Both the position numbers and the translations under genes were made by a program. A DNA stretch of 64,000 nt from Antedon mediterranea (taxonomy: Eukaryota > Echinodermata > Crinoidea > Comatulida > Antedonidae), in assembly GCF_964355755.1 (NCBI RefSeq), contig NC_092672.1, positions 5,518,001 to 5,582,000 on the forward strand. Direction: 5' to 3'. The notes beneath the pieces were generated by a model that searched no databases, was not told the origin of the DNA, and worked only from the letters and a program-made list of their open reading frames with translations. Every line of letters starts with the position of its first letter. Positions within the stretch are counted from its first letter, which is position 1. Of this stretch, positions 47,712 to 60,059 are shown piece by piece.

Positions 47712-48135
47712 ACCCTTAGAAACCTTTTTATCGTCGAAAGTTTCCGTATAAGACATTTTACAACATTTATTGACAAAAGAAAATACATTTTCTAGGATGG
47801 TTCAGATTTAATTCGATTTGGTTTTCAATCATTTCCAACATCAAGCACATGCTAATATCACATTCACATCGACTAGCAAACTCTACACCTGTGTTGTTGC
47901 TGAACAACCACCAACATAGGATTATAAGTGTCATTAATTGTATTGTTGTTATTGATCATGATTTGTTCTTAGGTTATTTTACTATTTACTATTCATTTAT
48001 TGCTATTCAGTGACATCTTTTATTATATGTGTTTTATTTTTCATTTTTTTCTGTATTTATTTATATGCTATACGCATTTAATTAATATCTATCGTCTGTT
48101 AATAATTTAGTACTATATTATAAGGCCCAATGTAA

Positions 48136-48315
48136 TGCTTGGTTCCCACTAGTGACGCAACACAAGAACGTAACGCAACGCAAGTGAATTGACCAATCAC
48201 AAGCGATGGCTTATTCGCTTGATTGCTAACTGTCTATAACTTCGCTTGTCATTGGTTAAAACGCTTGCGTTGCGTTTACGTCCTTGCGTTACGTTCTAGT
48301 GGGAACCAAGCTTAA
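48136..48315. mobile_element. Foldback MITE family M2, copy 2
   Basis: GCTTGGTTCCCACTAGTGAC on the left and TCTAGTGGGAACCAAGCTTA on the right. Collinear with the reverse complement of 22298-22479. Confidence 0.85.
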
Positions 48316-48751
48316 ACAAGCGAACGTTTTTTATTTGTATATTTGTCAGTTGATGAAAACATTTTTTGACAACATGTGATATGTATGATATAATTCGTTA
48401 TTTTATTTAAGCTAAATAAAAAAATATTACTGTTGCTGTTAATATGTAGGATGTTTTTACTGTGAATTTAAATAAAGGTGGCGTAAGGCCACAAACAAAC
48501 AATTGTCTTCAGCATAATCACTCATTTGTTTAAACTGATATGAATAAAAGTGAAAGTTATTTACGACATGATAAAACAGGACAGGGTGTGATTTTAAAAC
48601 CGTACCACGACTACCGGCAATATCAACTCCTACATATCAACTAAACCCTAAATAACAATGTAATGTGGTTTGAATTGTGGTCTAACGATTGGACTGACGA
48701 TTCAGCTGACTGACAGAAAGCCGTTGACATAACGTTTTTAAAGAAGAAGAC

Positions 48752-48868
48752 TATGACTGTATGGTATCATGGAGAAAAGTCTATGACTGTATGGTATCAT
48801 GGAGAAGAGACTATGACTGTATGGTATCATGGAGAAAAGTCTATGACTGTATGGTATCATCGAGAAGT
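48752..48868. repeat. 30-bp tandem repeat, four copies
   Basis: Unit built on TATGACTGTATGGTATCATG. The single-copy version is upstream of the other TLRs (about 56490, 61490 and 62140). Because 30 is a multiple of three, one frame stays open to 49087, but it has no homologue in the sister modules, so it is probably noncoding. Confidence 0.85.
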
Positions 48869-49610
48869 TATGTAATTTCACTCTTCCCTGGTTATACAGT
48901 ATCCCATGTGGTGAAGGTTGCTGTTAGAAGAGGCGATACTGCGTGGTGTGTATTGTCATTTATAAGACATAAAACCTCGTGTATCGGATGGCACAAAACA
49001 TCAACTATACAAAGTTCCCCCGGCGTACCGTATTATATGGATGGATTCGACATTTATCGTACAATGAAGTTGCGACACTATCTTTAAGCACTTATTATTG
49101 TATGCCAATTGAAGGTTTAGCATGTCATACGTTGAAATAAGGTTTTCAATCATTTCCCAACATCAAGCACATGCTAATACCACATTCACATCGATTAGCA
49201 AACTCCACACCTGTGTTATGCTGCTGTGTTAGGCAGGAAAGATTACAATTAAATATTTTACTCTTCTTTGATTCAGGTGTGCTTAAACTCCAAATTATCC
49301 CAGGCAAAGGAAAAGGGTATGATGTGCAGTATTATGATTAGGCAGTAATTCTCTTTTGGCAATGATAATTATCTTGATGATATTATATTATGTCTACATA
49401 TGCCGTACTGTACATAATGCTTTTAAACGTTCTATTAGGTTAAAATTGCTATTAAGAATTGATACCTCGTAATTTGAATGATTGGTCAATTTGTATGTAA
49501 CTACTTTTTAATAATTCATTAAGTAATTTGTTAACTACTTATTATTGTATCTTCATCTCGTATCTAATTAGCTAACGGATACGTATTGCTTCAACCTTAA
49601 ACTCCCGGGC

Positions 49611-52190
49611 CTACATATTCTATGTACATGTGGTATCTGATTGGCTAATTCTTGATTCAACCTTAAACTCCCTACATATTTTATGTACATGTGGTATCTG
49701 ATTGGCTAATTCTTGCTTCAACCTTAAACTCACTACATATTCTATGTACATGTGGTATCTGATTGGCTAATTCTTGCTTCAACCTTAAACTCACTACATA
49801 TTCTATGTACATGTGGTATCTGATTGGCTAATTCTTGCTTCAACCTTAAACTCCCTACATATTCTATGTACATGTGGTATCTGATTGGCTAATTTTTGCT
49901 TCAACCTTAAACTCCCTACATATTCTATGTACATGTGGTATCTGATTGGCTAATTCTTGCTTCAACCTTAAACTCACTACATATTCTATGTACATGTGGT
50001 ATCTGATTGGCTAATTCTTGCTTCAACCTTAAACTCCCTACATATTCTATGTACATGTGGTATCTGATTGGCTAATTCTTGCTTCAACCTTAAACTCACT
50101 ACATATTCTATGTACATGTGGTATCTGATTGGCTAATTCTTGCTTCAACCTTAAACTCACTACATATTCTATGTACATGTGGTATCTGATTGGCTAATTC
50201 TTGCTTCAACCTTAAACTCACTACATATTCTATGTACATGTGGTATCTGATTGGCTAATTCTTGCTTCAACCTTAAACTCCCTACATATTCTATGTACAT
50301 GTGGTATCTGATTGGCTAATTCTTGCTTCAACCTTAAACTCCCTACATATTTTATGTACATGTGGTATCTGATTGGCTAATTCTTGCTTCAACCTTAAAC
50401 TCACTACATATTCTATGTACATGTGGTATCTGATTGGCTAATTCTTGCTTCAACCTTAAACTCTCTACATATTCTATGTACATGTGGTATCTGATTGGCT
50501 AATTCTTGCTTCAACCTTAAACTCACTACACATTCTATGTACATGTGGTATCTGATTGGCTAATTCTTGCTTCAACCTTAAACTTCCTACATATTATATG
50601 TACATGTGGTATCTGATTGGCTAATTCTTGCTTCAACCTTAAACTCCCTACATATTCTATGTACATGTGGTATCTGATTGGCTAATTCTTGCTTCAACCT
50701 TAAACTCCCTACATATTCTATTTACATGTGGTATCTGATTGGCTAATTCTTGCTTCAACCTTAAACTCCCTACATATTCTATGTACATGTGCTATCTGAT
50801 TGGCTAATTCTTGCTTCAACCTTAAACTCCCTACATATTCTATGTACATGTGGTATCTGATTGGCTAATTCTTGCTTCAACCTTAAACTCCCTACATATT
50901 CTATGTACATGTGGTATCTGATTGGCTAATTCTTGCTTCAACCTTAAACTCCCTACATATTCTATGTACATGTGGTATCTGATTGGCTAATTCTTGCTTC
51001 AACCTTAAACTCCCTACATATTCTATGTACATGTGGTATCTGATTGGCTAATTCTTGATTCAACCTTAAACTCCCTACATATTCTATGTACATGTGGTAT
51101 CTGATTGGCTAATTCTTGCTTCAACCTTAAACACCCTACATATTTTATGTACATGTGGTATCTGATTGGCTAATTCTTGCTTCAACCTTAAACTCACTAC
51201 ATATTCTATGTACATGTGGTGTCTGATTGGCTAATTCTTGCTTCAACCTTAAACACCCTACATATTTTATGTACATGTGGTATCTGATTGGCTAATTCTT
51301 GCTTCAACCTTAAACTCCCTACATATTCTATGTACATGTGGTATCTGATTGGCTAATTCTTGCTTCAACCTTAAACTCACTACACATTCTATGTACATGT
51401 GGTATCTGATTGGCTAAATCTTGCTTCAACCTTAAACTCACTACATATTATATGTACATGTGGTATCTGATTGGCTAATTCTTGCTTCAACCTTAAACTC
51501 CCTACATATTATATGTACATGTGGTATCTGATTGGCTAATTCTTGCTTCAACCTTAAACTCACTACATATTTTATGTACATGTGGTATCTGATTGGCTAA
51601 TTCTTGCTTCAACCTTAAACTCACTACATATTCTATGTACATGTGGTATCTGATTGGCTAATTCTTGCTTCAACCTTAAACTCACTACATATTCTATGTA
51701 CATGTGGTATCTGATTGGCTAATTCTTGCTTCAACCTTAAACTCACTACATATTCTATGTACATGTGGTATCTGATTGGCTAATTCTTGCTTCAACCTTA
51801 AACTCACTACATATTCTATGTACATGTGGTATCTGATTGGCTAATTCTTGCTTCAACCTTAAACTCCCTACATATATTCTATGTACATGTTGTATCTGAT
51901 TGGCTAATTCTTGCTTCAACCTTAAACTCACTACACATTTTATGTACATGTGGTATCTGATTGGCTAATTCTTGCTTCAACCTTAAACTCACTACATATT
52001 CTATGTACATGTGGTATCTGATTGGCTAATTCTTGCTTCAACCTTAAACTCACTACACATTATATGTACATGTGGTATCTGATTGGCTAATTTTTGCTTC
52101 AACTTTAAACTCCCCACATATTCTATGTACATGTGGTATCTGATTGGCTAATTTTTGCTTCAGCCTTAAACTTCCTACATATTCTAAACT
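49611..52190. repeat. 61-bp satellite, about 42 units
   Basis: Each unit contains CTACATATTCTATGTACATG (with the palindrome ATGTACAT), TCTGATTGGCTAATT (an inverted CCAAT) and CTTCAACCTTAAACTC. Units differ at only a few positions. Diverged single versions lie in the 3' flanks of TLR-4 (about 55100 and 55310) and TLR-5 (about 60685). Apparent open frames here are repeat artefacts. Confidence 0.97.
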
Positions 52191-52915
52191 CTATTCTAAA
52201 TTTAATTTTCTCTATAATTTATGTGAATATCTACAACCGAAAGCTAATGAAAACTTTGAGAAATACTCACTCATGCTGCTATTCACTGTATCATGATTCA
52301 CCAATCCTTTATTGAACTAAAGCCATTAAACTTTTGGTAGTCCTTTTTCCTTCACGTTCAGAACCAAAGCAGCACCTACCTTTGCGTACATGCCATTTTG
52401 CATGCTATTTGCATAATTAGTAAATCATGTTGGCGCTTTCGTAGTATAGTTAACAACTGATTTGTAAATAACATTGCTGTACACAGGTTTTCCTTTTTTT
52501 TTTAAATGTCATCTGTTTTTTTCATTTTGCTGTACACAGTTAGAATAATATTATTTTATCATTATGTAATATGGTAGGTCTCGTAATTGAAAACTAAATA
52601 AAGGTTGGTTTAGGATTAGTTACATAGAAAGATGTATGTTGTCGGCAGAAGATAAAAAAGATTTAAACGCGTGATCTACGTATAGACCTAAAGAGTGGGG
52701 AAGAAGACAAGAGATTTGGAAAAGTTGTAAGATCGTCGCCTAACTGTCGCGCTGAATACCAATTTGATTGTAAAAAAAGATCAAGATTATACAAATGTAG
52801 ACATCATAGCAATGCTTAAGTAATTGGAAACATAAAAATGGAATTAATAATATGATAACAATCTGATGCTTCTCTATCTTTTATTATTAAACTACAATTG
52901 TTGTATATTTGATAC

Positions 52916-52925
52916 GAAAGTGAAA
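52916..52925 (+). promoter_or_regulatory. IRF/ISRE-like element upstream of TLR-4
   Basis: GAAAGTGAAA inside GATACGAAAGTGAAATATTA, 119 bp before the ancestral ATG. Preserved although the following 110 bp have diverged strongly from the other copies. Confidence 0.4.
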
Positions 52926-53043
52926 TATTAATAAATCATAATGATATGTTTTGTCCAATAAAAAACTTATCTATTCACTTTAAAAGGAGGTCAATTTGTA
53001 CTTCAACATAAAAGGTTTATACAATACCCCTATGATGAATAAT

Positions 53044-54818
53044 ATGTGGGGTTTTCTTCGGGTTACTATACCGTTCTTTCTATAATATTCGGTCCAATAA
53101 TTAGAGGTAAATTGGGCCTAATGTGTTCCAAATACAATCCGTTAGTAAATGAAACTCAGTCGCTTGATGATTTCAGATGTCCTAAGGAATGTGACTGTAA
53201 ATATTGTAAGAAGAAAACGGAATTATATTACACTCACAGCGTGTTTTGTTCAAATAAAGGATTGATATCCATTCCATCGCAAGATACGGTACCAACTGAT
53301 GTTGAATATTATAATCTATCCTACAACAAGATTGATTCACTAAAGCACGACTCTTTTCAGAATTTAACTGTTTTGCGGTATTTATATTGTCTTGATAATA
53401 ACGATCTTAATCATAAATCTGTTGATGTTAATGCATTTTGTGACTTGCACAATTTAACACATTTATCTATGACTGGAAACCATCACTTACGTCATCTTTT
53501 GTCACAGTGGTTTGTTGATCTTGTGTCTGTAGAAGAATTACATCTACAATATTGTGAATTAACTACAATATACCCGGATGTAATTAATAATTGCAAAAGA
53601 ATAATTAAAATTGATCTTACAAAAAACTACATAAAGTATATGAACTCTAGCACTTTTCAGAATTTACCAGTTCTTAAATATTTATATCTAAACAACAATC
53701 ATATTACCGGTATAGCACCACAAGCATTCAAAGGTTCGTTCCGATTGCAACGAATGACTCTAGGTAATAACTTCCTGTCTACAATCACTGAGGATGTTGG
53801 ACTTCAAAATCTGACTCAATTACAGATGCTAAATGTGGCGTACAACGCGTTTCTGTGTGACTGTGATTTAATGTGGTTTAGAAAATGGATTGGGAAAACG
53901 AATGTTAGCATTCAAGACACCAACCGTACAACATGTCAATTTTCAGATAGTAAAGAAGACAAGAATATATTGAATTTTGATCCTGATAAACTACACTGCA
54001 GCACGCTTGATCGAATTGTATACCTTACAATTCCTTGTGCTTCAGCTGGGCTTATTTTTGTAATTATAGCTTTCAATCTTTACCGTTACAGATTTCATTT
54101 AAGGTAAGACCATTATTTATTCCAGCTGTTAAGTATATGCAAAATGTACAACAAAGATCGTTAAAATATCGATATCTGATTAGTACAGTTTTTTTTCAAC
54201 AGACGTTTAATGTTTTTATTATATAAATCTATTTTTTTACAATAAATCATTTATTTTAATGTTAGATATTGGAATCAACGAAGAAGCCTTCGTAAACAAT
54301 ATCAGCGAATTTGCAGCCAAGGACCTCCTACTATTAACGGAGAAAACGTTCGGTATGACGTGTTTGTCTGTTACAACAGCAAGGACATACAATGGGTTCT
54401 TGATGTTTTACAGCTATCGTTAGAGGTGCAGCGAAATTTTAAACTGTTCGTCGACTATTGAAATTTTATTACAGGAGAAGCAATCATTACAAACATTGCA
54501 AATGCTGTTAAACTCAGTCGTAAGGTCTTGTTAGTGGTATCGAAACATTGTGCCAAAAGTGAGTGGTGCAACTTCGAACTACAGATGGCGCGCATGCGTA
54601 TGTTCGACCATCATGAAGATATTTTGGTCGTCGTATTAATTGAGAAAGTTTTGGCTAAAGACATGCCGATACTCTTGCACAAGATATTAACCACGACAAC
54701 TTATATCGAGTGGGATGAACATCCGAAGAGACAAGCATTGTTCTGGGCCAAGCTTGAAACAGCTCTTTTGTCACCTAACTGTCCTAAAGATAGGCTCATT
54801 GATAACACCAGATATTAG
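53044..54818 (+). pseudogene. TLR-4 pseudogene (two lesions)
   Basis: Exon 1 at 53044-54103 and exon 2 at 54266-54818, in the usual layout (162-bp intron, phase 2). Lesion 1: the signal-peptide segment has a net frameshift, so the ATG at 53044 reads 13 codons to TAA, and the LRR frame has no upstream ATG before Met in LMCSKYN. Lesion 2: in the TIR exon the Arg of box 2 is TGA at 54459-54461, and the rest reads NFITGE rather than DFIPGE. Otherwise LRRNT, LRRs, LRRCT (LCDCDLMWFRKW), membrane helix and the distal TIR remain open, so the loss is fairly recent. It could yield, at most, an LRR-TM product without signal peptide. Confidence 0.9.
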
Positions 54819-57100
54819 TATCCAATAATCAGTGGCGCTGTATGGTGATGATATTGTCTTATGTGTATATTTCTTGTACCATAAATTTAGTACTGTATAT
54901 TAACATAAATTCTAGTCGGTTAGATTACCTAAATAAGCATTGTCACCTCCTTTTCAGATGATTGTTAATTCAATTCTTGTTTAACTACTTATTAATTTGT
55001 CCTCATCAAGTATTTAATTCGCTGTGTATAAAACATCTTTATTAATGTTTTAATACATTATGCTTGCATACGTATCGCATCTACATCTGTATCTGTTGTC
55101 TGATTGGCTACTTCGTGCTTCAAACCAGAAACTCTCTAAATAGTCTATATTCTTGTTTATGTGAAAGCTAATGGAAACCTAGTCTAGACTGTGTGTCTAC
55201 TTAATATTAGTAACAATATTTTGGCAAATTTGGCGTTTCATATGTATAATCTTGAGCTCGCAATCTCGACAATCTAAAAGTCGACTATCATGTGTGTTCG
55301 CATTTTACATCTGGTATCTGATTGGCTACTTCTTGCTTAAAACCTTAAACTTTCTACATATTCTAAACTCGTGTTTTTGTGAAAGTTTACGACCTACTAG
55401 AAACCCATAATAACTAAAGAGAAATACTCAGTCAATACTGCTTAGTCACATTACTATTGCACTGATCCTTTATTGAACTAAAAACGTTCATGTTTTGCTT
55501 GTCTTTTTTCAAATGCAAGTTCATTTACATTAATTAAGCAGTATTCACTCTTTGCATAGGCCTACAAGACATTTTGGATGGTATTTGCATATTAGTAAAA
55601 CGTGTTTCTTTAGTTAACAAACTGCTATCACTAATTTTTAACATAACCTCGTGTTTTTGTGCATAAGATTAGTGTGTAATTATTGATATAATTCGTTATT
55701 TTATATACTGTAGGCTAAATTTTTAAAAACATAATTAAAACCTGAATCATCACTGTTATTGTTCAATTTCTGATGTAAATTTGAAGGTGGCGTAAGCCTC
55801 ACAAAATTAATAGTAGGACTTAAACAAATTTAAGAAGTAAATGTGGTATAAGATTTGTTCCCAGCAAACAGAACGTTTGTAGAACGTAATCAGACGTTTG
55901 AATTTGGGGTTTATAGGGTTTGGTTTTTCTAAAACGTTTTAAACACGTTTTTTCAACGTTTCTGTGGTAGAGATAAATGCTCTAATCGAACAATGTTTGC
56001 ATTAAAACGTTAAAAAAACGTTATAATAACGAATGCAAAACACTAAATTGAGAAATAAAATATTGAAAATAACATGTTATGAAATATAAACTAAAGAAAT
56101 AAAAAAATACAGTATAACAATCTGATACTTCTCAATGTAAGTAGTGGTGCCGAGGAGATTGCCTTCGGCGCAATCACTGATTTGTTTAAACTGATACGAA
56201 TAGGTGACGGTTAACGGTAACTATGACATGGTAGAACAAGACAGGGTGTTGTAAATTGTTCAGTGTACAAGCAGCCCACAATAAACATCATGTAGTGCCA
56301 TATCTGCTGACGCTAACACACACACACCATACAACTTTAGTTAAAAGACTACTAAATAAATTAACATAAACCTAACCTAAACTTTTAAACAATCCTCAAT
56401 GATGTTCAAACTATGGTATACTGGAAAGCTGAAGCATTAAATAATCAGCCGAACAGCTGGCTGACGATTTTAAAGAAGAGGCTTTAGACTGTATGGTATC
56501 AGGAGATGTTGTACAGAATCCCATAGGATGAAGGTTGTTGTTAGAAGACGCGATACTGCATGATGTATTTATTACCAGCCAAGATACATGGTACCCGTAG
56601 GAAGACCAAGAAATAACTGGATGAATCAAATAAAGAAAGACTTACAAGGACTAGTAGACACTAACACAATAACAAACCATCCTGCCATAAACAGAAAAAA
56701 ATGGAAACGAATTGTGGAAAGCGTAATGTCGGAAGACGGAAAACGTTAACAACAACAACAAGATACATGGTGCATAGCGTGGCACAAGACATTAACTTTA
56801 CAAATTCCTCATGAAGTATTTTACATTGGAAGATTCAAAATGTATCGTACAATACAGTTTCATGTACACACTACAGTAGTTACTTGAATAACTTTCTACC
56901 GTACTTCGATTGTAGGTTTACAAGCCATACGTTGGTAATTTTTGGACATAAGACATTCGGTTTGGTTTGGATGAAAGTCGATGAATTTGAGAAGTAGTTA
57001 AATTATTTTTTTAAAGAATTATTTCAGTTTTAGCACATTAAATTCTTGCATTTGTTACAAAAGTGAAGTATGAATTAAATCAATAATAATTATATTTTGT
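54819..57100. other. Spacer between TLR-4 and TLR-5
   Basis: Decayed duplicated flanks: satellite-like monomers near 55100 and 55310, the ATTCGTTATTTTATA block near 55690, and the upstream module (GACTGTATGGTATCA) near 56490. An AACGTTT/AAACGTT-rich palindromic patch is at 55865-56030. No gene. Confidence 0.6.
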
Positions 57101-57900
57101 CCAAGAAAAGAAAGCTGTTCGTCTTATCTCGGGTAACTCACGTCTTGCTCATACTAATATCCTTTTTTATAACCTTAAACTCTTAACTGTGCACGATATT
57201 ATTAAACTCCAACAATGCATTTTCGTTTATGAACATATTAATTCCAAACTGCCTTCTAACTTTTCCTGTAATTTTTTAACTAACTCTGAAATCCATTCGT
57301 ATAACACAAGAGCATCACGGGACCTTCATCTTCCTCAACCTAAACTAACTAAAATGAAACTTAACATTCGCTATAGTGGTTCTAAACTATTCAATAATCT
57401 ACCTCCCGAAATTTCATAATCGTCTTCTAGCAAAATGTTCTCTCTTAAACTTAAAGAATATCTTATTTCAAATTATAACTAATTGTTTTCTCTATTTTGT
57501 AATATTTTTTTAACTTTAGAAACTTTTTCGAAATTGCTTCCTTTTCTGTTGGTGTGTGTGTGTGTCTGTTGATCTTTTTGTGTATGTGTAGTTATATGTT
57601 TACATTTATATATTTAAGTATATAATCTTCTTACATGGCTTCCCAACATACAAGTTTCAATTGGATTTTTGTTTCCAATTGATCGATACTTTCTTGGGTT
57701 TTTTTGCCTCTTTCATTTTGTATATAACTGAATCATCTTTTTACACATTATGATTTACTGTATTATATCTCTAAAAAAAAAAAAATATTTATTTATAAAA
57801 TATCAGAAATTATAATGTTTTTTTTTTTTTTTACTCAAATATGAATGAAAGAAATAAATGTTTATTTGAATTGAATTGAATTTAATTGAATTTAATTTGA
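57101..57900 (+). mobile_element. 5'-truncated LINE (non-LTR retrotransposon) 3' end
   Basis: The frame from about 57108 to the stop at 57419 encodes KAVRLISGNSRLAHTN, FVYEHINSKLP, IHSYNTRASRDLHLP and GSKLFNNLPPEIS. This is the C-terminal region that follows the reverse transcriptase in CR1/L2/Jockey-like LINEs. After a 450-bp 3' UTR it ends in (TTGAA)n repeats at 57870-57900. It splits TLR upstream sequence: related blocks lie on both sides (about 57000-57100 and 57935-58080). The catalytic RT core is missing. Confidence 0.8.
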
Positions 57901-58015
57901 ACCATTTACATTAAAAGGAGATTATAACGTCTATTAGTTTCAGAAATACTGTAATTAAAATGATTGTTAGAAGAATTATTTCAGTTTTATTGAACCCAAT
58001 TCTTGCATTTGTTAC

Positions 58016-58025
58016 GAAAGTGAAA
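58016..58025 (+). promoter_or_regulatory. IRF/ISRE-like element upstream of TLR-5
   Basis: GAAAGTGAAA inside GTTACGAAAGTGAAATATTA, 157 bp before the signal-peptide ATG. A decayed version (ACAAAAGTGAAGTA) is at about 57057, before the LINE. Confidence 0.4.
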
Positions 58026-58181
58026 TATTAATAAATCACTATTTTCCACCTTGAACCATTACCTAAAAAGGAGATGAATAACGATATGTCATTATCACTT
58101 CTCCTTATTGGAATACATGTACAGTCGATTTCTCTCATTATTACGTTATACTGCAACGTAAAAGGTTCATACAGTACCACT

Positions 58182-60059
58182 ATGAATATGTGGACTCTTC
58201 TTCCCGTTACTATCGTTCTTTTCGTAACATTCTACTCTCCTATTAGCAGTAAATTAACATGCTACAACTACAATCCGTTAGTAAATGGAACTCAGCAGCT
58301 AGATGATTTCAGATGTCCTAAGAAATGCTACTGTAAATATTGTAAGAATGAAACGGAATTATACTACAATCATAAAGTGTTTTGTTCACGTAAAGGATTG
58401 AAAGCTATTCCCTCGCAAGCTACGGTGCCAACTGATGTTAAATATTACAATCTGGAAGACAACAGTATTTTGTTTCTGAAGAACTACTCTTTCCAGAATT
58501 TAACTGATCTACGATTTTTAAATATTAATAACAACAAGTTGACTTATCAAAACATTGATATTAATGCATTCCGTGGCTTGCGAAAATTGACTGATTTAAC
58601 TATGGTTGAGAACCAAAATTTGTATCAACTTTTGCCCTGGCTTGATGATCTAGTTTCTTTAGAACAATTATATCTACAATACTGTGGATTAACAACAATA
58701 TATCCTAAGGTATTTAACAATTGTAAAAAACTAATTAAAGTTGATCTTGCAAGAAACTCTATAATCTCTATTAACTCCGCAACTTTCCAGAATTTACCAG
58801 TTCTTAAATATTTTTATCTAAACAGCAATCAGATTATCTACATAGCACCAAAATCATTTAGTGGTTCATCCCAATTACGTAAACTGACTCTAAATGACAA
58901 CCAGCTGACTACAATCACAGAAGACGCTGGACTTCAAAATCTGACTCAATTACAGCTTCTAGATGTGGCGTACAACAAATTTCGTTGTGACTGTGATTTT
59001 GTGTGGTTTAGAAAATGGATTGGGAAAACGAATGTTACAATTCAAGACATCAACAACACAAAATGTATCCCATATCAAGGCACAGAATACAAGAAATTAA
59101 TGAACTTTCATCCGGATGAACTAAACTGCAGCAAATTTGAAACAATCTTAAAAGAAACAATTCCTTCTGCATCAGCTGGGCTTTTTGTTGTAATTGTGTG
59201 TGCAGTCTCTTACCGCTACAGATTCTATTTAAGGTAAGGTGTTTTCAATTATATATGCCTGCTGTTATGTACACGCAAAAAAAAACACAAAAGTAAAATA
59301 TCGATTTCTTATTAGATAGTTTTTTTAACAGGCTTTTAATATAGACCTATTTAATCATATTGAATGTAACATTTTATATTGTTTAAATCATACGTTTTTC
59401 TTCCTTTTAAAGTTTTAAAATCAAATCTTTTGCAAAAGATAATTTAATTATTATTTTATGAAATATGTTGAATTATGTAAATAGTAAATGAATTTTAATT
59501 ATTTCAATGTAGGTATTGGAACCAACGACGACGCCTTCGTAAACAATACCAGCGAATTTGCAACCAAGGACCTCCTACTCTCAACGGAGAAAATATTCGG
59601 TATGACGTGTTTGTCTGTTACAACAGCAACGATCAACAATGGGTTCTGAAAACCCTACAGCCATCGTTGGAGGTACAGCGAAATTTTAGACTTTTTGTTG
59701 ACTATCGAGACTTTATTCCAGGAGAGGCAATCGTTACAAACATTGCAAATGGTGTTAAACTCTGTCGTAAGGTGTTGTTAGTTGTCTCCAAACATTTTGC
59801 CAAAAGTGAGTGGTGTAACTTCGAATTAGAGATGGCGCGCATGCGTATGTTTGACAACCATGAAGATATCTTGGTAGTGGTATTACTTGAAAAGGTGTCA
59901 CCTAAAGACATGCCGATACTCTTACACAAGATATTGACCACAACAACTTATATCGAATGGGAAGAACATCCAGACAGACAAGCATTGTTCTGGGCCAAGC
60001 TTGAAACAGCTCTTTTGTCACCTAACTGTCCAAAAGATAGGCTCATTGACAACCCATAG
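58182..60059 (+). CDS. Toll-like receptor TLR-5 (intact)
   Basis: Exon 1 58182-59233 and exon 2 59513-60059 with a 279-bp phase-2 intron; 1599 nt, 532 aa. An in-frame ATG at 58074 would add 36 residues, but TLR-6 has lost that frame and the internal MNMWTLLPVTIVLFVT is a clean signal peptide, so 58182 is preferred. LRRNT with FRCPKKCYCKYCK, about seven LRRs, LRRCT (FRCDCDFVWFRKW), membrane helix at about 320-343, and a basic juxtamembrane stretch. The TIR from Tyr381 (YDVFVCYNSNDQQWV) has RDFIPGEAI and ALFWAKL. Expected role: plasma or endosomal membrane pattern receptor signalling through TIR adaptors. The only full-length, lesion-free member of the cluster in view. Confidence 0.93.

Larger units (their letters stand above)
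47712..49610. other. Spacer after TLR-3: duplicated TLR flanks
   Basis: The 3' flank (CATCAAGCACATGCTAATA at about 47840) is seen again at 49160 and, diverged, at 60189. Between the two is a foldback MITE (48136-48315), the ATAATTCGTTATTTTAT block also found at about 42695, 55690 and 60905, and the upstream module (GACTGTATGGTATCA) otherwise found 5' of TLR genes. It looks like a unit that has lost its coding exons. No functional gene seen. Confidence 0.6.

Noticed and set aside
48761-49087. 108-codon frame with MVSWRKVYDC repeats
   Set aside because: Open only because of a 30-bp tandem repeat in a spacer module; sister modules upstream of other TLRs do not keep the frame.
51755-51949. Repetitive open frame with a VGSLRLKQELANQI-like period
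   Set aside because: It is the translation of the 61-bp satellite and shifts frame each unit; no gene.
53046-53130. Alternative GTG-type start that would rescue the TLR-4 leader
   Set aside because: Non-ATG starts of this sort are not expected in animals, and the TIR exon has an independent stop, so the gene stays a pseudogene.
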